This document shows positions 1 to 6,323 of a stretch of 7,949 nucleotides of DNA, piece by piece. Positions within the stretch are counted from its first letter, which is position 1, and the number at the start of each line of letters is the position of its first letter. The translations under genes and the position numbers were made by a program. Source of the stretch: Candidatus Ethanoperedens thermophilum (GTDB lineage Archaea; Halobacteriota; Methanosarcinia; Methanosarcinales; EX4572-44); assembly GCA_012910725.1 (NCBI GenBank), contig WNEG01000095.1:1568-9516 (forward strand), written 5' to 3'. The notes beneath the pieces are model-generated. The model saw only the letters and a list, made by a program, of their open reading frames with translations. It made no database searches and had not been told where the DNA came from.

Positions 1-57
1 AGGAGGTGTGCGCAATTCCTCCCAGCCCTCGTGGACGGGGTCTCCTTGCGCAAGTAA
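1..57 (+). CDS. Possible C-terminal end of an upstream gene (partial, unrecognised)
   Basis: The frame entering the window at base 1 reads 18 codons (RRCAQFLPALVDGVSLRK) and ends at TAA 55-57, one base before the cbf5 ATG at 59. The TAA-G-ATG junction is typical of translationally coupled archaeal operons. In many archaea the gene before cbf5 is cytidylate kinase or a ribosomal protein gene, but I cannot match this short tail to any of them. The same stretch has an inverted repeat (TGCGCAA 9-15 with TTGCGCA 46-52), so it could also be the 3' part of a structured RNA. Confidence 0.35.
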   Translation, partial: RRCAQFLPALVDGVSLRK

Positions 58-58
58 G

Positions 59-1042
59 ATGAAAAGAGAGACAATAGTACTAAAAGAATCAGCAGCCAAC
101 ACAAACTATGGATGTTGTCCAACACAGCGACCAGTAACCGAATACATAAAAAGAGGAGTCGTCAATCTTGATAAACCAAAAGGACCAACCAGCCACGAAG
201 TAGCAAGCTGGGTAAAAAAAATCCTTCACGTTACAAGAGCAGGGCATAGCGGAACCCTTGACCCTAAAGTTACAGGACTCCTGCCCATTATGCTTGGAGA
301 TGCGACGAGAGCAATCGATGCACTGCGTCTATCAGGCAAAGAATATATATGCCTGATGCGATTACATCGAAGAACACAGAGTACACTGATAAGGGAGATT
401 TGTAAAGAATTTACTGGTGCAATATACCAGACCCCTCCGATCAAATCTGCAGTAAAACGCGAACTACGCATACGACACATTTACTACATCAACATCCTTG
501 AACTAACAAGTACCGAAGTACTCATGCAAGTCGGATGTGAAGCAGGAACCTACATCAGAAAGCTGTGCCATGACATAGGACTTGCTCTCGGATGCGGAGC
601 CCACATGCAAGAACTGAGAAGAACGGGTGCAGGACCGCTAACAGAAGATACAGCAGTGACACTACACGCACTTAAAGATGCTTACACTGTATGGGTGGAG
701 GAAGGGGATGAAAAGGAACTTAGAACAGTCATACAACCGGTGGAGACCGCTCTTATTCATCTGCCGCGAATTACCATTTTCGATACTGCGGTTGATGCTA
801 TATGTCATGGAGCACCTCTTGCGACACCAGGAATTACAAGCATAGAAACATCAATAAACAAGGGCGACAATGTAGCAATATATACCCTCAAAGGAGAAAT
901 TGTTGCCACAGCAATAGCTGCGCTTTCAACTGACGATATGATTAAAGAGAAGAAGGTGATAGCAGCAACTACGAAACATGTGCTGATGGACCCGAACACG
1001 TACCCAATGCATTGGAAAAAACAGCGCGCCGAGGTAGTCTAG
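59..1042 (+). CDS. cbf5: tRNA/rRNA pseudouridine synthase Cbf5 (H/ACA RNP catalytic subunit)
   Basis: Cbf5 is the archaeal dyskerin/TruB-family enzyme. With Nop10, Gar1, L7Ae and guide RNAs it isomerises uridine to pseudouridine in rRNA, and it can also act on tRNA U55. The 327-aa product has the expected order: an N-terminal lead-in, then GVVNLDKPKGPTSHEV, then the catalytic motif GHSGTLDPKVTG with nucleophile Asp68, then GCEAGTYIRKLCHDIG at about 160-175, then HMQELRR at about 182. A C-terminal PUA domain starts near ITIFDTAVDAICHGAPL (about 240). I chose ATG 59 because it sits one base after an upstream TAA and begins the conserved region. A GTG at 8 would add 17 residues unlike the family. 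The family's conserved end is around YPMHW, so the last residues (KKQRAEVV) are a tail, and its final codons and TAG are supplied by the overlapping tRNA-Ser gene. Confidence 0.97.
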   Translation: MKRETIVLKESAANTNYGCCPTQRPVTEYIKRGVVNLDKPKGPTSHEVASWVKKILHVTRAGHSGTLDPKVTGLLPIMLGDATRAIDALRLSGKEYICLMRLHRRTQSTLIREICKEFTGAIYQTPPIKSAVKRELRIRHIYYINILELTSTEVLMQVGCEAGTYIRKLCHDIGLALGCGAHMQELRRTGAGPLTEDTAVTLHALKDAYTVWVEEGDEKELRTVIQPVETALIHLPRITIFDTAVDAICHGAPLATPGITSIETSINKGDNVAIYTLKGEIVATAIAALSTDDMIKEKKVIAATTKHVLMDPNTYPMHWKKQRAEVV

Positions 1043-1111
1043 CGGTAAGGCGCAAGCCTGGAAAGCTTGTGGGGCTTAAGCCCCTCGAGGGTTCAAATCC
1101 CTCCCTCGGCG
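1028..1111 (+). tRNA. tRNA-Ser (anticodon GGA)
   Basis: A class II tRNA of 84 nt. The acceptor stem GCCGAGG (1028-1034) pairs perfectly with CCTCGGC (1104-1110), followed by discriminator G 1111. The anticodon stem is CAAGC/GCTTG (1053-1057, 1065-1069) with loop CTGGAAA, giving anticodon GGA at 1060-1062. A long variable arm GGGGC-TTAA-GCCCC (1071-1084) is the serine hallmark. The T arm is GAGGG-TTCAAAT-CCCTC (1087-1103). No CCA is encoded and no intron is present. The first 15 nt overlap the 3' end of cbf5, and the cbf5 stop TAG (1040-1042) lies at the start of the D loop. No separate promoter is visible, so it is probably cut out of the cbf5 transcript. Confidence 0.97.
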
Positions 1112-1289
1112 TCACGACTTTTGATGCTATCTAAAAAAATCGTTATATCTGATACTGCCAGATCTTCTGAAAGCTGTTGTTGGTCATCGTGTTGGGATAG
1201 ACCCAAATATCTGCTTAACGTATTAATGTAGTGTCTCAGCAACTTAATTTTTAGACAGAAATGTAAGTCTGATAGAGTCGGAATAATTC

Positions 1290-1374
1290 AACCACAGAGG
1301 ACACAGAGTGACACGGAGGGGGCGAAAGATAAAAATAACAACTCTCTCTTGGTCCTCCTGTGCTCTTTGTGGTT
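1290..1374. repeat. CACAGAG-type imperfect palindromic repeat
   Basis: The left arm AACCACAGAGGACACAG (1290-1306) is answered by CTGTGCTCTTTGTGGTT (1358-1374). Of 17 positions, 14 are Watson-Crick, two are G-T wobbles and one is a mismatch. The arms flank about 50 nt containing GACACGGAGG and a CTCTCTC tract. Sequences built on AACCACAGAG/CACAGAG are known as dispersed intergenic palindromes in many bacterial and archaeal genomes. I recognise the pattern but cannot check copy number. It is non-coding and lies between transcription units. Confidence 0.6.
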
Positions 1375-1458
1375 TTATTTCTTATGGTTTGTTCAACAAG
1401 AAATGCAAATATACAACTTAGATACATAATACTCACACGATTCCTGCGTTACGTCTAA

Positions 1459-1592
1459 GAACTAATTTGTCGAGACAGTAGCGTCATCATGTATGGCGGA
1501 ATTCGACAGTGTCGAAAGTTCTTTATAGCTGTCAGACGTGTGGCATACTTGCAGCAGACAAACGTACACTATTGTGGCACTGTTGTCGCTGC
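1459..1592. repeat. Cluster of inverted repeats upstream of cdrS-ftsZ
   Basis: Several inverted repeats lie in 130 nt. TTCGACA-G-TGTCGAA at 1502-1516 is a perfect 15-nt palindrome. An outer pair joins AGAACT (about 1459-1464) with AGTTCT (1517-1522). GCAGC-A-GACAA (1551-1561) pairs with TTGTCGCTGC (1583-1592) apart from one bulged base. They lie directly upstream of the operon's TATA box. They could be regulator sites, a small structured RNA, or the debris of a mobile element. The sequence alone does not decide. Confidence 0.4.
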
Positions 1593-1598
1593 TATATA
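1593..1598 (+). promoter_or_regulatory. TATA box of the cdrS-ftsZ operon
   Basis: TATATA lies 31-36 nt upstream of the cdrS ATG, in a locally AT-rich stretch. Archaeal TBP-dependent initiation some 25-27 nt downstream would give a leader of only about 7 nt. That agrees with the absence of a Shine-Dalgarno sequence before this ATG (leaderless-type start). The imperfect palindrome CCATATAGTGG (1600-1610), between the TATA box and the start site, could be an operator. Confidence 0.5.
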
Positions 1599-1628
1599 CC
1601 CATATAGTGGATATGTGAGTAAAAACAA

Positions 1629-1859
1629 ATGCAAAGAGTAACAATTAGACTCCCCGAGCAACAATCAACAATGATCGACTGGTTAGTTGGAAATGGTGAA
1701 TTTTCGTCTGTAAGCGAAGCAATCAGGACGGCTATAAGAGATATGATCGATCAACGCACTGAAAAAATAAAAGGTAGGTTAAACCTCGTTGGAGAAATGC
1801 AAAAAACATCTCCAGAGAGTGCTGTAACCTACCTGAAACAAACAAAAGAAGGTGAATAG
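1629..1859 (+). CDS. cdrS: Ribbon-helix-helix regulator of the CdrS type (division operon)
   Basis: A 76-aa protein with a ribbon-helix-helix fold. The beta-strand QRVTIRLP is at residues 2-9, a first helix at about 10-20, a turn at GEFSSVSE, and a second helix AIRTAIRDMI at about 31-40. A charged C-terminal extension follows. RHH proteins dimerise and place the strand pair in the DNA major groove. In haloarchaea a small RHH protein, CdrS, is co-transcribed with ftsZ2 and controls cell division. The same arrangement here (ftsZ starts 2 nt after this stop) supports the name, but equivalence of function is inferred. The end of this gene carries GGTGA (1851-1855), a ribosome-binding site for ftsZ, so the two are probably translationally coupled. 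Confidence 0.85.
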   Translation: MQRVTIRLPEQQSTMIDWLVGNGEFSSVSEAIRTAIRDMIDQRTEKIKGRLNLVGEMQKTSPESAVTYLKQTKEGE

Positions 1860-1861
1860 GA

Positions 1862-2977
1862 ATGGAATCATTTATAATTGGATCAAAGGAATATGATAAA
1901 AAAGAGAAAATGGTGCGAACGCTTGCAGATGATGATCTTGCCAAACAGCCAATAATACCGCAGATAATCGTGGTAGGCTGCGGGGGCGGCGGAGGCAACA
2001 CAATTAACAGACTGCATACAATTGGCATCGCGGCTGCTGAAACCATCGCTATAAATACCGACCGGGTGCATCTTGCAAGTATAAAAGCCAACAAGCGGAT
2101 ACTAATTGGAAAGAAGCTAACAAAAGGACTTGGAGCCGGAGGATATCCAGAAGTAGGACGTAAAGCTGCTGAAACGGCAAAACACGAACTTGAACAGATG
2201 ATGACTGGTGCAAATCTTGTGTTTATAACAGCAGGCATGGGTGGCGGCACAGGTACAGGCTCAGCACCTGTAGTAGCACAGATAGCCAAAGAACAGGGCG
2301 CAATAGTAATAGGAATGGTGACCAGCCCATTTAATGTAGAGCGTGAACGAAGGGTCAAAGCAGAAGAAGGGCTTGAAGAATTGCGACAAATAGCAGATAC
2401 GGTAATAGTACTGGAAAATGAACGATTGCTTAAATATGTGCCAAACCTGCCAATAGATCAAGCATTTTCAGTAATGGATCAGTTGATTGCTGTAACAGTA
2501 AAAAGCATATCAGAAACCATCACTCAACCATCATTGATCAATATCGATTACGCAGATGTGCACGCTATAATGAAGGATGGCGGCGTAGCAGTTATGCTCG
2601 TGGGAGAAGCAAAAGGACAGGACAAAACCAATGAAGTCTTGCGGCAGGCACTCAATCATCCGTTGCTCGATATAAACTACTCTGGTGCAACAGGCTGCCT
2701 GCTTCACATGACTGGCGGTCCCGACATGTCTCTCCAGGAAGCAGAACAGATTGCAGATGCTCTTACTTATGAACTTGATCCACGGGCTAATGTTATCTGG
2801 GGTGCAAGAGTCTCACCAGATTATGAAGACCGAATACAAGTACTGGCAATAATGACTGGCATCACATCACCTATGGTACTCGGCCCTACGAGCAGCGAAA
2901 TCAGGCTAACACAAACTGGAACTGTGTCGGAACCTCTATTATCTAAGGTGGGCATAGATACAATTCCACTTCATTAG
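1862..2977 (+). CDS. ftsZ: Cell division GTPase FtsZ (archaeal FtsZ2-like)
   Basis: FtsZ polymerises at mid-cell with GTP to organise the division ring. The 371-aa product has the N-terminal nucleotide-binding part VVGCGGGGGNTINR (about 37-50), the tubulin signature GGGTGTGSAP (127-136) and the T7-loop motif NIDYAD (227-232), whose Asp229 and Asp232 complete the GTPase site of the neighbouring subunit. The sequence is very close to Methanosarcina-type FtsZ (INRLHTIGI, AINTD, LGAGGYPEVG, NVIWGAR). The RHH-ftsZ pairing matches the cdrS-ftsZ2 operon of haloarchaea, so an FtsZ2 assignment is favoured. Only about 40 residues follow the core, ending in GIDTIPLH. A short SD-like GGTGA lies 7 nt before ATG 1862. 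An internal ATG (residue 17) is a less likely alternative start. Confidence 0.97.
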   Translation: MESFIIGSKEYDKKEKMVRTLADDDLAKQPIIPQIIVVGCGGGGGNTINRLHTIGIAAAETIAINTDRVHLASIKANKRILIGKKLTKGLGAGGYPEVGRKAAETAKHELEQMMTGANLVFITAGMGGGTGTGSAPVVAQIAKEQGAIVIGMVTSPFNVERERRVKAEEGLEELRQIADTVIVLENERLLKYVPNLPIDQAFSVMDQLIAVTVKSISETITQPSLINIDYADVHAIMKDGGVAVMLVGEAKGQDKTNEVLRQALNHPLLDINYSGATGCLLHMTGGPDMSLQEAEQIADALTYELDPRANVIWGARVSPDYEDRIQVLAIMTGITSPMVLGPTSSEIRLTQTGTVSEPLLSKVGIDTIPLH

Positions 2978-3054
2978 TGTTCGGTTAAGAAGTTTTAGTG
3001 ATTCATTGCTCATGTTTTTGACGACTTGAATGCTCTGGCAAATCCCGATGCATA

Positions 3055-4374
3055 ATGAAAAATTCATCTCTCCTTACCATAGCTGGCTCTGACTCTGGAG
3101 GTGGAGCTGGTGTACAGGCAGATATTAAAACCTTTGCCGCTTGTGGTGTGCATGCTGTTTGTGTAATTACTGCTGTTACTTCTCAAAACACGCTTGGGGT
3201 TCAACACGTTTTTGCTCTGCCAGCAGAAGTTGTGGTTGGACAGCTTGAAAGTATATTCTCTGATTTTGATGTGGGCTTTGCAAAAACAGGCATGCTTTAC
3301 AGCAGTGAGACAATTCATGCTGCAGGCAAGTATCTAAAAAAACATGATGTTTCGTATGTTGTCGATCCTGTAATGAGTGCTGAGGCAGGTGGAAATTTGC
3401 TCTCTACTGACGCTCTTTTATCATTGAAAGATTTAATCAAGGATGCTTTTGTAGTCACTCCAAACAGGTTTGAAGCACAAACATTAACAGGTGTTACAAT
3501 AACCAGTATTGATGATGCAAAACGTGCAGCTTTAAAGTTGTGCGAGATTGGGGCATCAGCAGTGGTAGTCACTGGAGGACATCTTGATTGCAGGGATGTG
3601 GTGCTCTCTGGAGGTCGTTTTAAGGTTATCAATGGTAGCGTTGGGGGCGGCACACATGGTGCAGGTTGTACCTACTCTGCATCGCTAACAGCAAATCTGA
3701 TGCTTGGTGATGATGTATTTGATGCTGCAAAGAAGGCAAAGAATTTTGTCATTGACGCTATTTCTTCGAGCAGACAGGTCGGTTGCGGTGCAGCACCTGT
3801 TAACCAGATGCACCGAATCATCAAGGATGCCAATCGTTTTAATGTTTTGCAAGACCTCGCTTATGCTGTTAAGCAGTTGCAAGAATGCGGTGAGTGTGTG
3901 CTGCTGCTTCCAGAGGTTGGATGCAACATCGCAATGGCAATCAAAGAAGCATCAACACCAGATGATGTAGCTGCTGTTGAGGGACGGATAGTCAGGTTAC
4001 ATGACAAAATGCATCCTGCCGGATGTATTAGTTTTGGGGCGAGCAGGCATGTGGCACGCATCATCATTTCTGCTTTACGATTTAATCCCCTTCTTCGCGC
4101 TGCAATGAACATACGATTCACGCCTGAAATCCTTGATGCATGCAACAAGCTCAAGCTTAACACGGCGTCCTTTTCTCGCGAAGATGAACCTTCGTTGACT
4201 AAAACGATGGATTGGGGCACATCGTATGCCTTTTTGCATGCTGCTAAGACGCCTGATGTCATTTACGATGAAGGAGGTGTTGGAAAAGAGGCAATGATAC
4301 GACTTATCGGGACTGATGCATTATCTGTGGCAAAGAAGGCGATTGTGATTGCACGAATTGCATCAAATGCGTAG
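3055..4374 (+). CDS. thiDN: Bifunctional HMP/HMP-P kinase and thiamine-phosphate synthase (ThiD-ThiN fusion)
   Basis: The 439-aa product combines two thiamine enzymes. Residues 1 to about 258 are ThiD, a ribokinase-fold kinase that makes HMP-PP from HMP via HMP-P. It has GSDSGGGAGVQAD (11-23), DPVM (104-107) and the anion-hole/Cys motif GGTHGAGCTYSAS (198-210). Residues about 263-438 are ThiN, the archaeal alternative to ThiE, which joins HMP-PP with the thiazole phosphate to give thiamine phosphate. Its signature VIYDEGGVGKEAMIR is at 402-416. Fusion puts consecutive steps in one chain. ATG 3055 gives an N-terminus (KNSSLLTIAGSDS) typical of ThiD, but no clear SD or strong TATA box is seen in 2978-3054. 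Third positions look richer in T (ATT, GTT, GCT) than the A-rich flanking genes, so transfer or different expression is possible. Confidence 0.95.
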   Translation: MKNSSLLTIAGSDSGGGAGVQADIKTFAACGVHAVCVITAVTSQNTLGVQHVFALPAEVVVGQLESIFSDFDVGFAKTGMLYSSETIHAAGKYLKKHDVSYVVDPVMSAEAGGNLLSTDALLSLKDLIKDAFVVTPNRFEAQTLTGVTITSIDDAKRAALKLCEIGASAVVVTGGHLDCRDVVLSGGRFKVINGSVGGGTHGAGCTYSASLTANLMLGDDVFDAAKKAKNFVIDAISSSRQVGCGAAPVNQMHRIIKDANRFNVLQDLAYAVKQLQECGECVLLLPEVGCNIAMAIKEASTPDDVAAVEGRIVRLHDKMHPAGCISFGASRHVARIIISALRFNPLLRAAMNIRFTPEILDACNKLKLNTASFSREDEPSLTKTMDWGTSYAFLHAAKTPDVIYDEGGVGKEAMIRLIGTDALSVAKKAIVIARIASNA

Positions 4375-4414
4375 ATATTTTTATATGACGTATAAATAAC
4401 GATACTTATAAAAG

Positions 4415-4435
4415 CTGCAAAGCTTTGCTTTGTAG
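4415..4435. repeat. 21-nt palindrome, copy 1
   Basis: The arms CTGCAAAG and CTTTGTAG form 8 pairs (one G-T wobble) around the loop CTTTG. The core GCAAAGCTTTGC (4417-4428) is itself a perfect 12-nt palindrome. It matches copy 2 at 4487-4507 except for two bases in the arms. Confidence 0.75.
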
Positions 4436-4486
4436 TTATCGGTATTCTTCAACGATACCTATAAAAGATGGCACGACAATAAAAGT

Positions 4487-4507
4487 CTGTAAAGCTTTGC
4501 TTTGCAG
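4487..4507. repeat. 21-nt palindrome, copy 2
   Basis: The arms CTGTAAAG and CTTTGCAG form 8 pairs (one wobble) around the loop CTTTG. The two differences from copy 1 fall at partner positions or keep pairing as G-C or G-T, so the fold is preserved. The copy ends 14 nt before the pcn ATG and would lie in the leader or at the start site. Confidence 0.75.
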
Positions 4508-4521
4508 GGAAGAAGAGATGT

Positions 4522-5268
4522 ATGTTTAGCTTAGAAATAGAATCAGACAAACTAAAAGAGGCACTCGAAGCAGCAGAGGTGTTGGTGGATGAATGCAAAC
4601 TCAATTTCACACCAGAAGGGTTCACTATTCGGGCAGTAGATCCTGCAAATGTGGCAATGGTCACTCTTGAATTACAGCGTGAAGCATTCATCAATTATGA
4701 AGCAAATGAAGGAGAGATCGGAGTTGATCTTAAAAAATTATTGGACCTTCTTGCAATGTCTCGAAAAGATGACCTCGTCAAGCTGCAACTCGACGAGACA
4801 GGTCATAAACTTTTGATACAAATCGGCGGTCTTTCTTACACCACATCACTGCTTGATCCAAGCACGGTTCGAAAAGAGCCAAAGATACCAAAGCTTGAGC
4901 TTCCTTCGCAGATTATACTACCTGGAAGTGTATTGGTGAGAGCAATAAAAGCAGCAGACAAGGTTGGCAGCTATCTATGGATGAAAGTAGACAATAATGG
5001 ACAAGTATTTATATTAGAAGCAGAAGGTGATACAGACCACGTACAACTCACCCTTCCACAGGATGAGCTAATCTCATTGCAAAGCGAAACTGATGCGCGA
5101 AGCTTGTTTAGCATCGAATATCTCCTTGATATTGGCAAAACACTTGGAAAAGCAAACGAAGTACGTATTAATCTTGCCAACGACCATCCTGTTAAGATAC
5201 AGTTTAGTATAGCAGATGGATGCGGTGAAGTAAGCTACCTGATAGCACCGCGGGTGGAATCTGATTAA
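4522..5268 (+). CDS. pcn: DNA polymerase sliding clamp PCNA
   Basis: PCNA forms a trimeric ring around DNA and tethers polymerases, FEN1, ligase and other PIP-box proteins. The 248-aa length is standard. Visible landmarks are the start MFSLEIESDKLKEALEA, the family signature GFTIRAVDPANVAMVTLEL (33-51), the interdomain connecting loop around LLDPSTVRKEPKIPKLEL (110-127), which closes the partner-binding pocket, and the conserved C-terminus SYLIAPRVE. ATG 4522 is chosen because MFSLEI is the family's usual beginning; a nearby upstream ATG at 4518 is out of frame. The purine-rich GGGAAGAAGAG just upstream is at best a weak SD. It is followed 5 nt later by priL, making a replication operon. Confidence 0.98.
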   Translation: MFSLEIESDKLKEALEAAEVLVDECKLNFTPEGFTIRAVDPANVAMVTLELQREAFINYEANEGEIGVDLKKLLDLLAMSRKDDLVKLQLDETGHKLLIQIGGLSYTTSLLDPSTVRKEPKIPKLELPSQIILPGSVLVRAIKAADKVGSYLWMKVDNNGQVFILEAEGDTDHVQLTLPQDELISLQSETDARSLFSIEYLLDIGKTLGKANEVRINLANDHPVKIQFSIADGCGEVSYLIAPRVESD

Positions 5269-5273
5269 GAAAC

Positions 5274-6323
5274 ATGGATGCAAGAGATAGCATATCGGTG
5301 ACCGCTCTTGCAATATATCCTTTTTTACCAGCAGCAGCTTTATATATAAAAAATTTGAACATTGGGGTAACAGAATTAACCACATCTCCTGTTTTTGAAA
5401 ACATCATACAAAAATCAATGGCTGACATAACAAGTGCAATACATGGAACATTATCCAGGGCACGAAAAGAAGATATTACAGAATCTGAGATGCAATTACT
5501 ATCCTATCCAATCACACGAATCGTACTATCCTGTATAGATAACCCGCATCTGACACAGAGATATGCAATAGCAGAATCGAAAGAAGCATCAAAAAACCTG
5601 AAACAGGAAAAAACAGAGCAACTTAAAACAATAGCAAAAGCATTAAATCTGCATTCAATACTGGAAAAAAAACAATTTTTATATATACATTTTGCAGAAT
5701 ATGTTCAGACAGCACACTCTATAAAAGAACTGAAATGGAAATTGACAAACCGACGTCTTGACAAAGGGTCTGTAACAATAAACAACAATGACTTCATACG
5801 TCTACTTGAAGAACAGATAAAGAAACGTGTGCTCCACGAGATGCCACTTAATGTATCAGATGACATCTGTACAAGCCTTAAGTCCTGCATAGAGCAAATC
5901 AAAACAATCCTCTCTCAAACACGGCAGGACATGGTATATGATCTTGGAAAAGTTAACCAGGAATATTTTCCCCCATGCATCACATACGCTATAAAAACAG
6001 TACAGGCAGGCATAAACATCTCTCATTCCACACGGTTTGCTCTTACCTCTTTTCTTGTGACTATTGGAATGAGCATTGATGCAATAATCGAACTATTTGC
6101 ATCTTCCCCGGACTTTGATGCTGAAAAGACACGTTACCAGATTGAGCATATAGCGGGATCCGGAGGAACAACGTACACCCCGCCGTCCTGTGCTACCATG
6201 GCAACCTTTGGCAATTGCATAGGTAAAAACCATTTGTGTGAGAAAATATCGCACCCATTAAATTACTACCGAAGAAAAGGATGGCTTGAAACACAGAAGA
6301 GTAAAATCATAAAGGGCGCGTAG
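5274..6323 (+). CDS. priL: DNA primase large subunit PriL (Fe-S)
   Basis: PriL is the regulatory subunit of the archaeal/eukaryotic-type primase. With PriS, not in this window, it starts and limits primer synthesis, and its C-terminal 4Fe-4S domain helps initiation. The 349-aa product has a variable helical N-terminal half, a lysine-rich middle (about 100-190), and the C-terminal iron-sulfur domain with its four expected cysteines: Cys235 (YFPPC), Cys306 (YTPPSC), Cys315 (TFGNC) and Cys322 (HLC). HPLNYYRRK follows, a typical primase ending. The start lies 5 nt after the pcn stop, so it is presumably co-transcribed and coupled with pcn. The last two codons and the TAG lie inside the 5' end of tRNA-Arg. 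Confidence 0.95.
   Translation: MDARDSISVTALAIYPFLPAAALYIKNLNIGVTELTTSPVFENIIQKSMADITSAIHGTLSRARKEDITESEMQLLSYPITRIVLSCIDNPHLTQRYAIAESKEASKNLKQEKTEQLKTIAKALNLHSILEKKQFLYIHFAEYVQTAHSIKELKWKLTNRRLDKGSVTINNNDFIRLLEEQIKKRVLHEMPLNVSDDICTSLKSCIEQIKTILSQTRQDMVYDLGKVNQEYFPPCITYAIKTVQAGINISHSTRFALTSFLVTIGMSIDAIIELFASSPDFDAEKTRYQIEHIAGSGGTTYTPPSCATMATFGNCIGKNHLCEKISHPLNYYRRKGWLETQKSKIIKGA

Larger units (their letters stand above)
1112..1628. other. Gene-poor intergenic region with inverted repeats
   Basis: About 500 nt separate tRNA-Ser from the cdrS-ftsZ operon, and I see no convincing protein gene. One short frame with sense-like composition (about 1125-1221, reading LPDLLKAVVGHRVGIDPN) begins after a stop and ends at TAA. 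It could be a gene remnant but matches nothing I recognise. The region also holds a CACAGAG-type palindromic repeat (1290-1374), a cluster of GTC/GAC-rich inverted repeats (about 1459-1592) and a TATA box just before cdrS. Each of these has its own entry. Confidence 0.6.
4398..4507 (+). promoter_or_regulatory. pcn-priL promoter region with duplicated TATA boxes and palindromes
   Basis: Two copies of the 17-nt sequence AACGATAC(T/C)TATAAAAG occur at 4398-4414 and 4451-4467, each containing a good archaeal TATA element. Two 21-nt hairpins also occur: 4415-4435 (stem CTGCAAAG/CTTTGTAG, loop CTTTG) and 4487-4507 (stem CTGTAAAG/CTTTGCAG, same loop). The first hairpin directly follows its TATAAAAG. 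The second follows an AATAAAAG (4478-4485) by one base. A palindrome just downstream of a TATA box is a typical position for an archaeal repressor site. TATAAAAG at 4460-4467 would give a leader of about 30 nt and the AATAAAAG box about 10 nt. Which box is used cannot be read from the sequence. Confidence 0.6.

Noticed and set aside
8..58. GTG start at 8 preceded by AGGAGGT, extending cbf5 by 17 codons
   Set aside because: The purine tract touches the GTG with no spacing, the extension is unlike Cbf5 N-termini, and the region overlaps another frame ending at TAA 55-57.
1251..1644. Minus-strand frames of about 60 codons in the intergenic gap
   Set aside because: They run through palindromic repeats, have no ribosome-binding site or recognisable domain, and one overlaps the start of cdrS.
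1732..2358. 208-codon open frame on the minus strand opposite cdrS/ftsZ
   Set aside because: It is an antisense shadow of ftsZ with low-complexity proline/serine composition and no domain.
2978..3054. TPP riboswitch or clear promoter before thiDN
   Set aside because: The 77-nt gap is too short for a TPP riboswitch, lacks its CTGAGA-type core, and shows no convincing TATA box.
4398..4507. CRISPR-like array from the repeated palindromes
   Set aside because: There are only two copies, with unequal spacing and no spacer structure; the promoter context explains them better.
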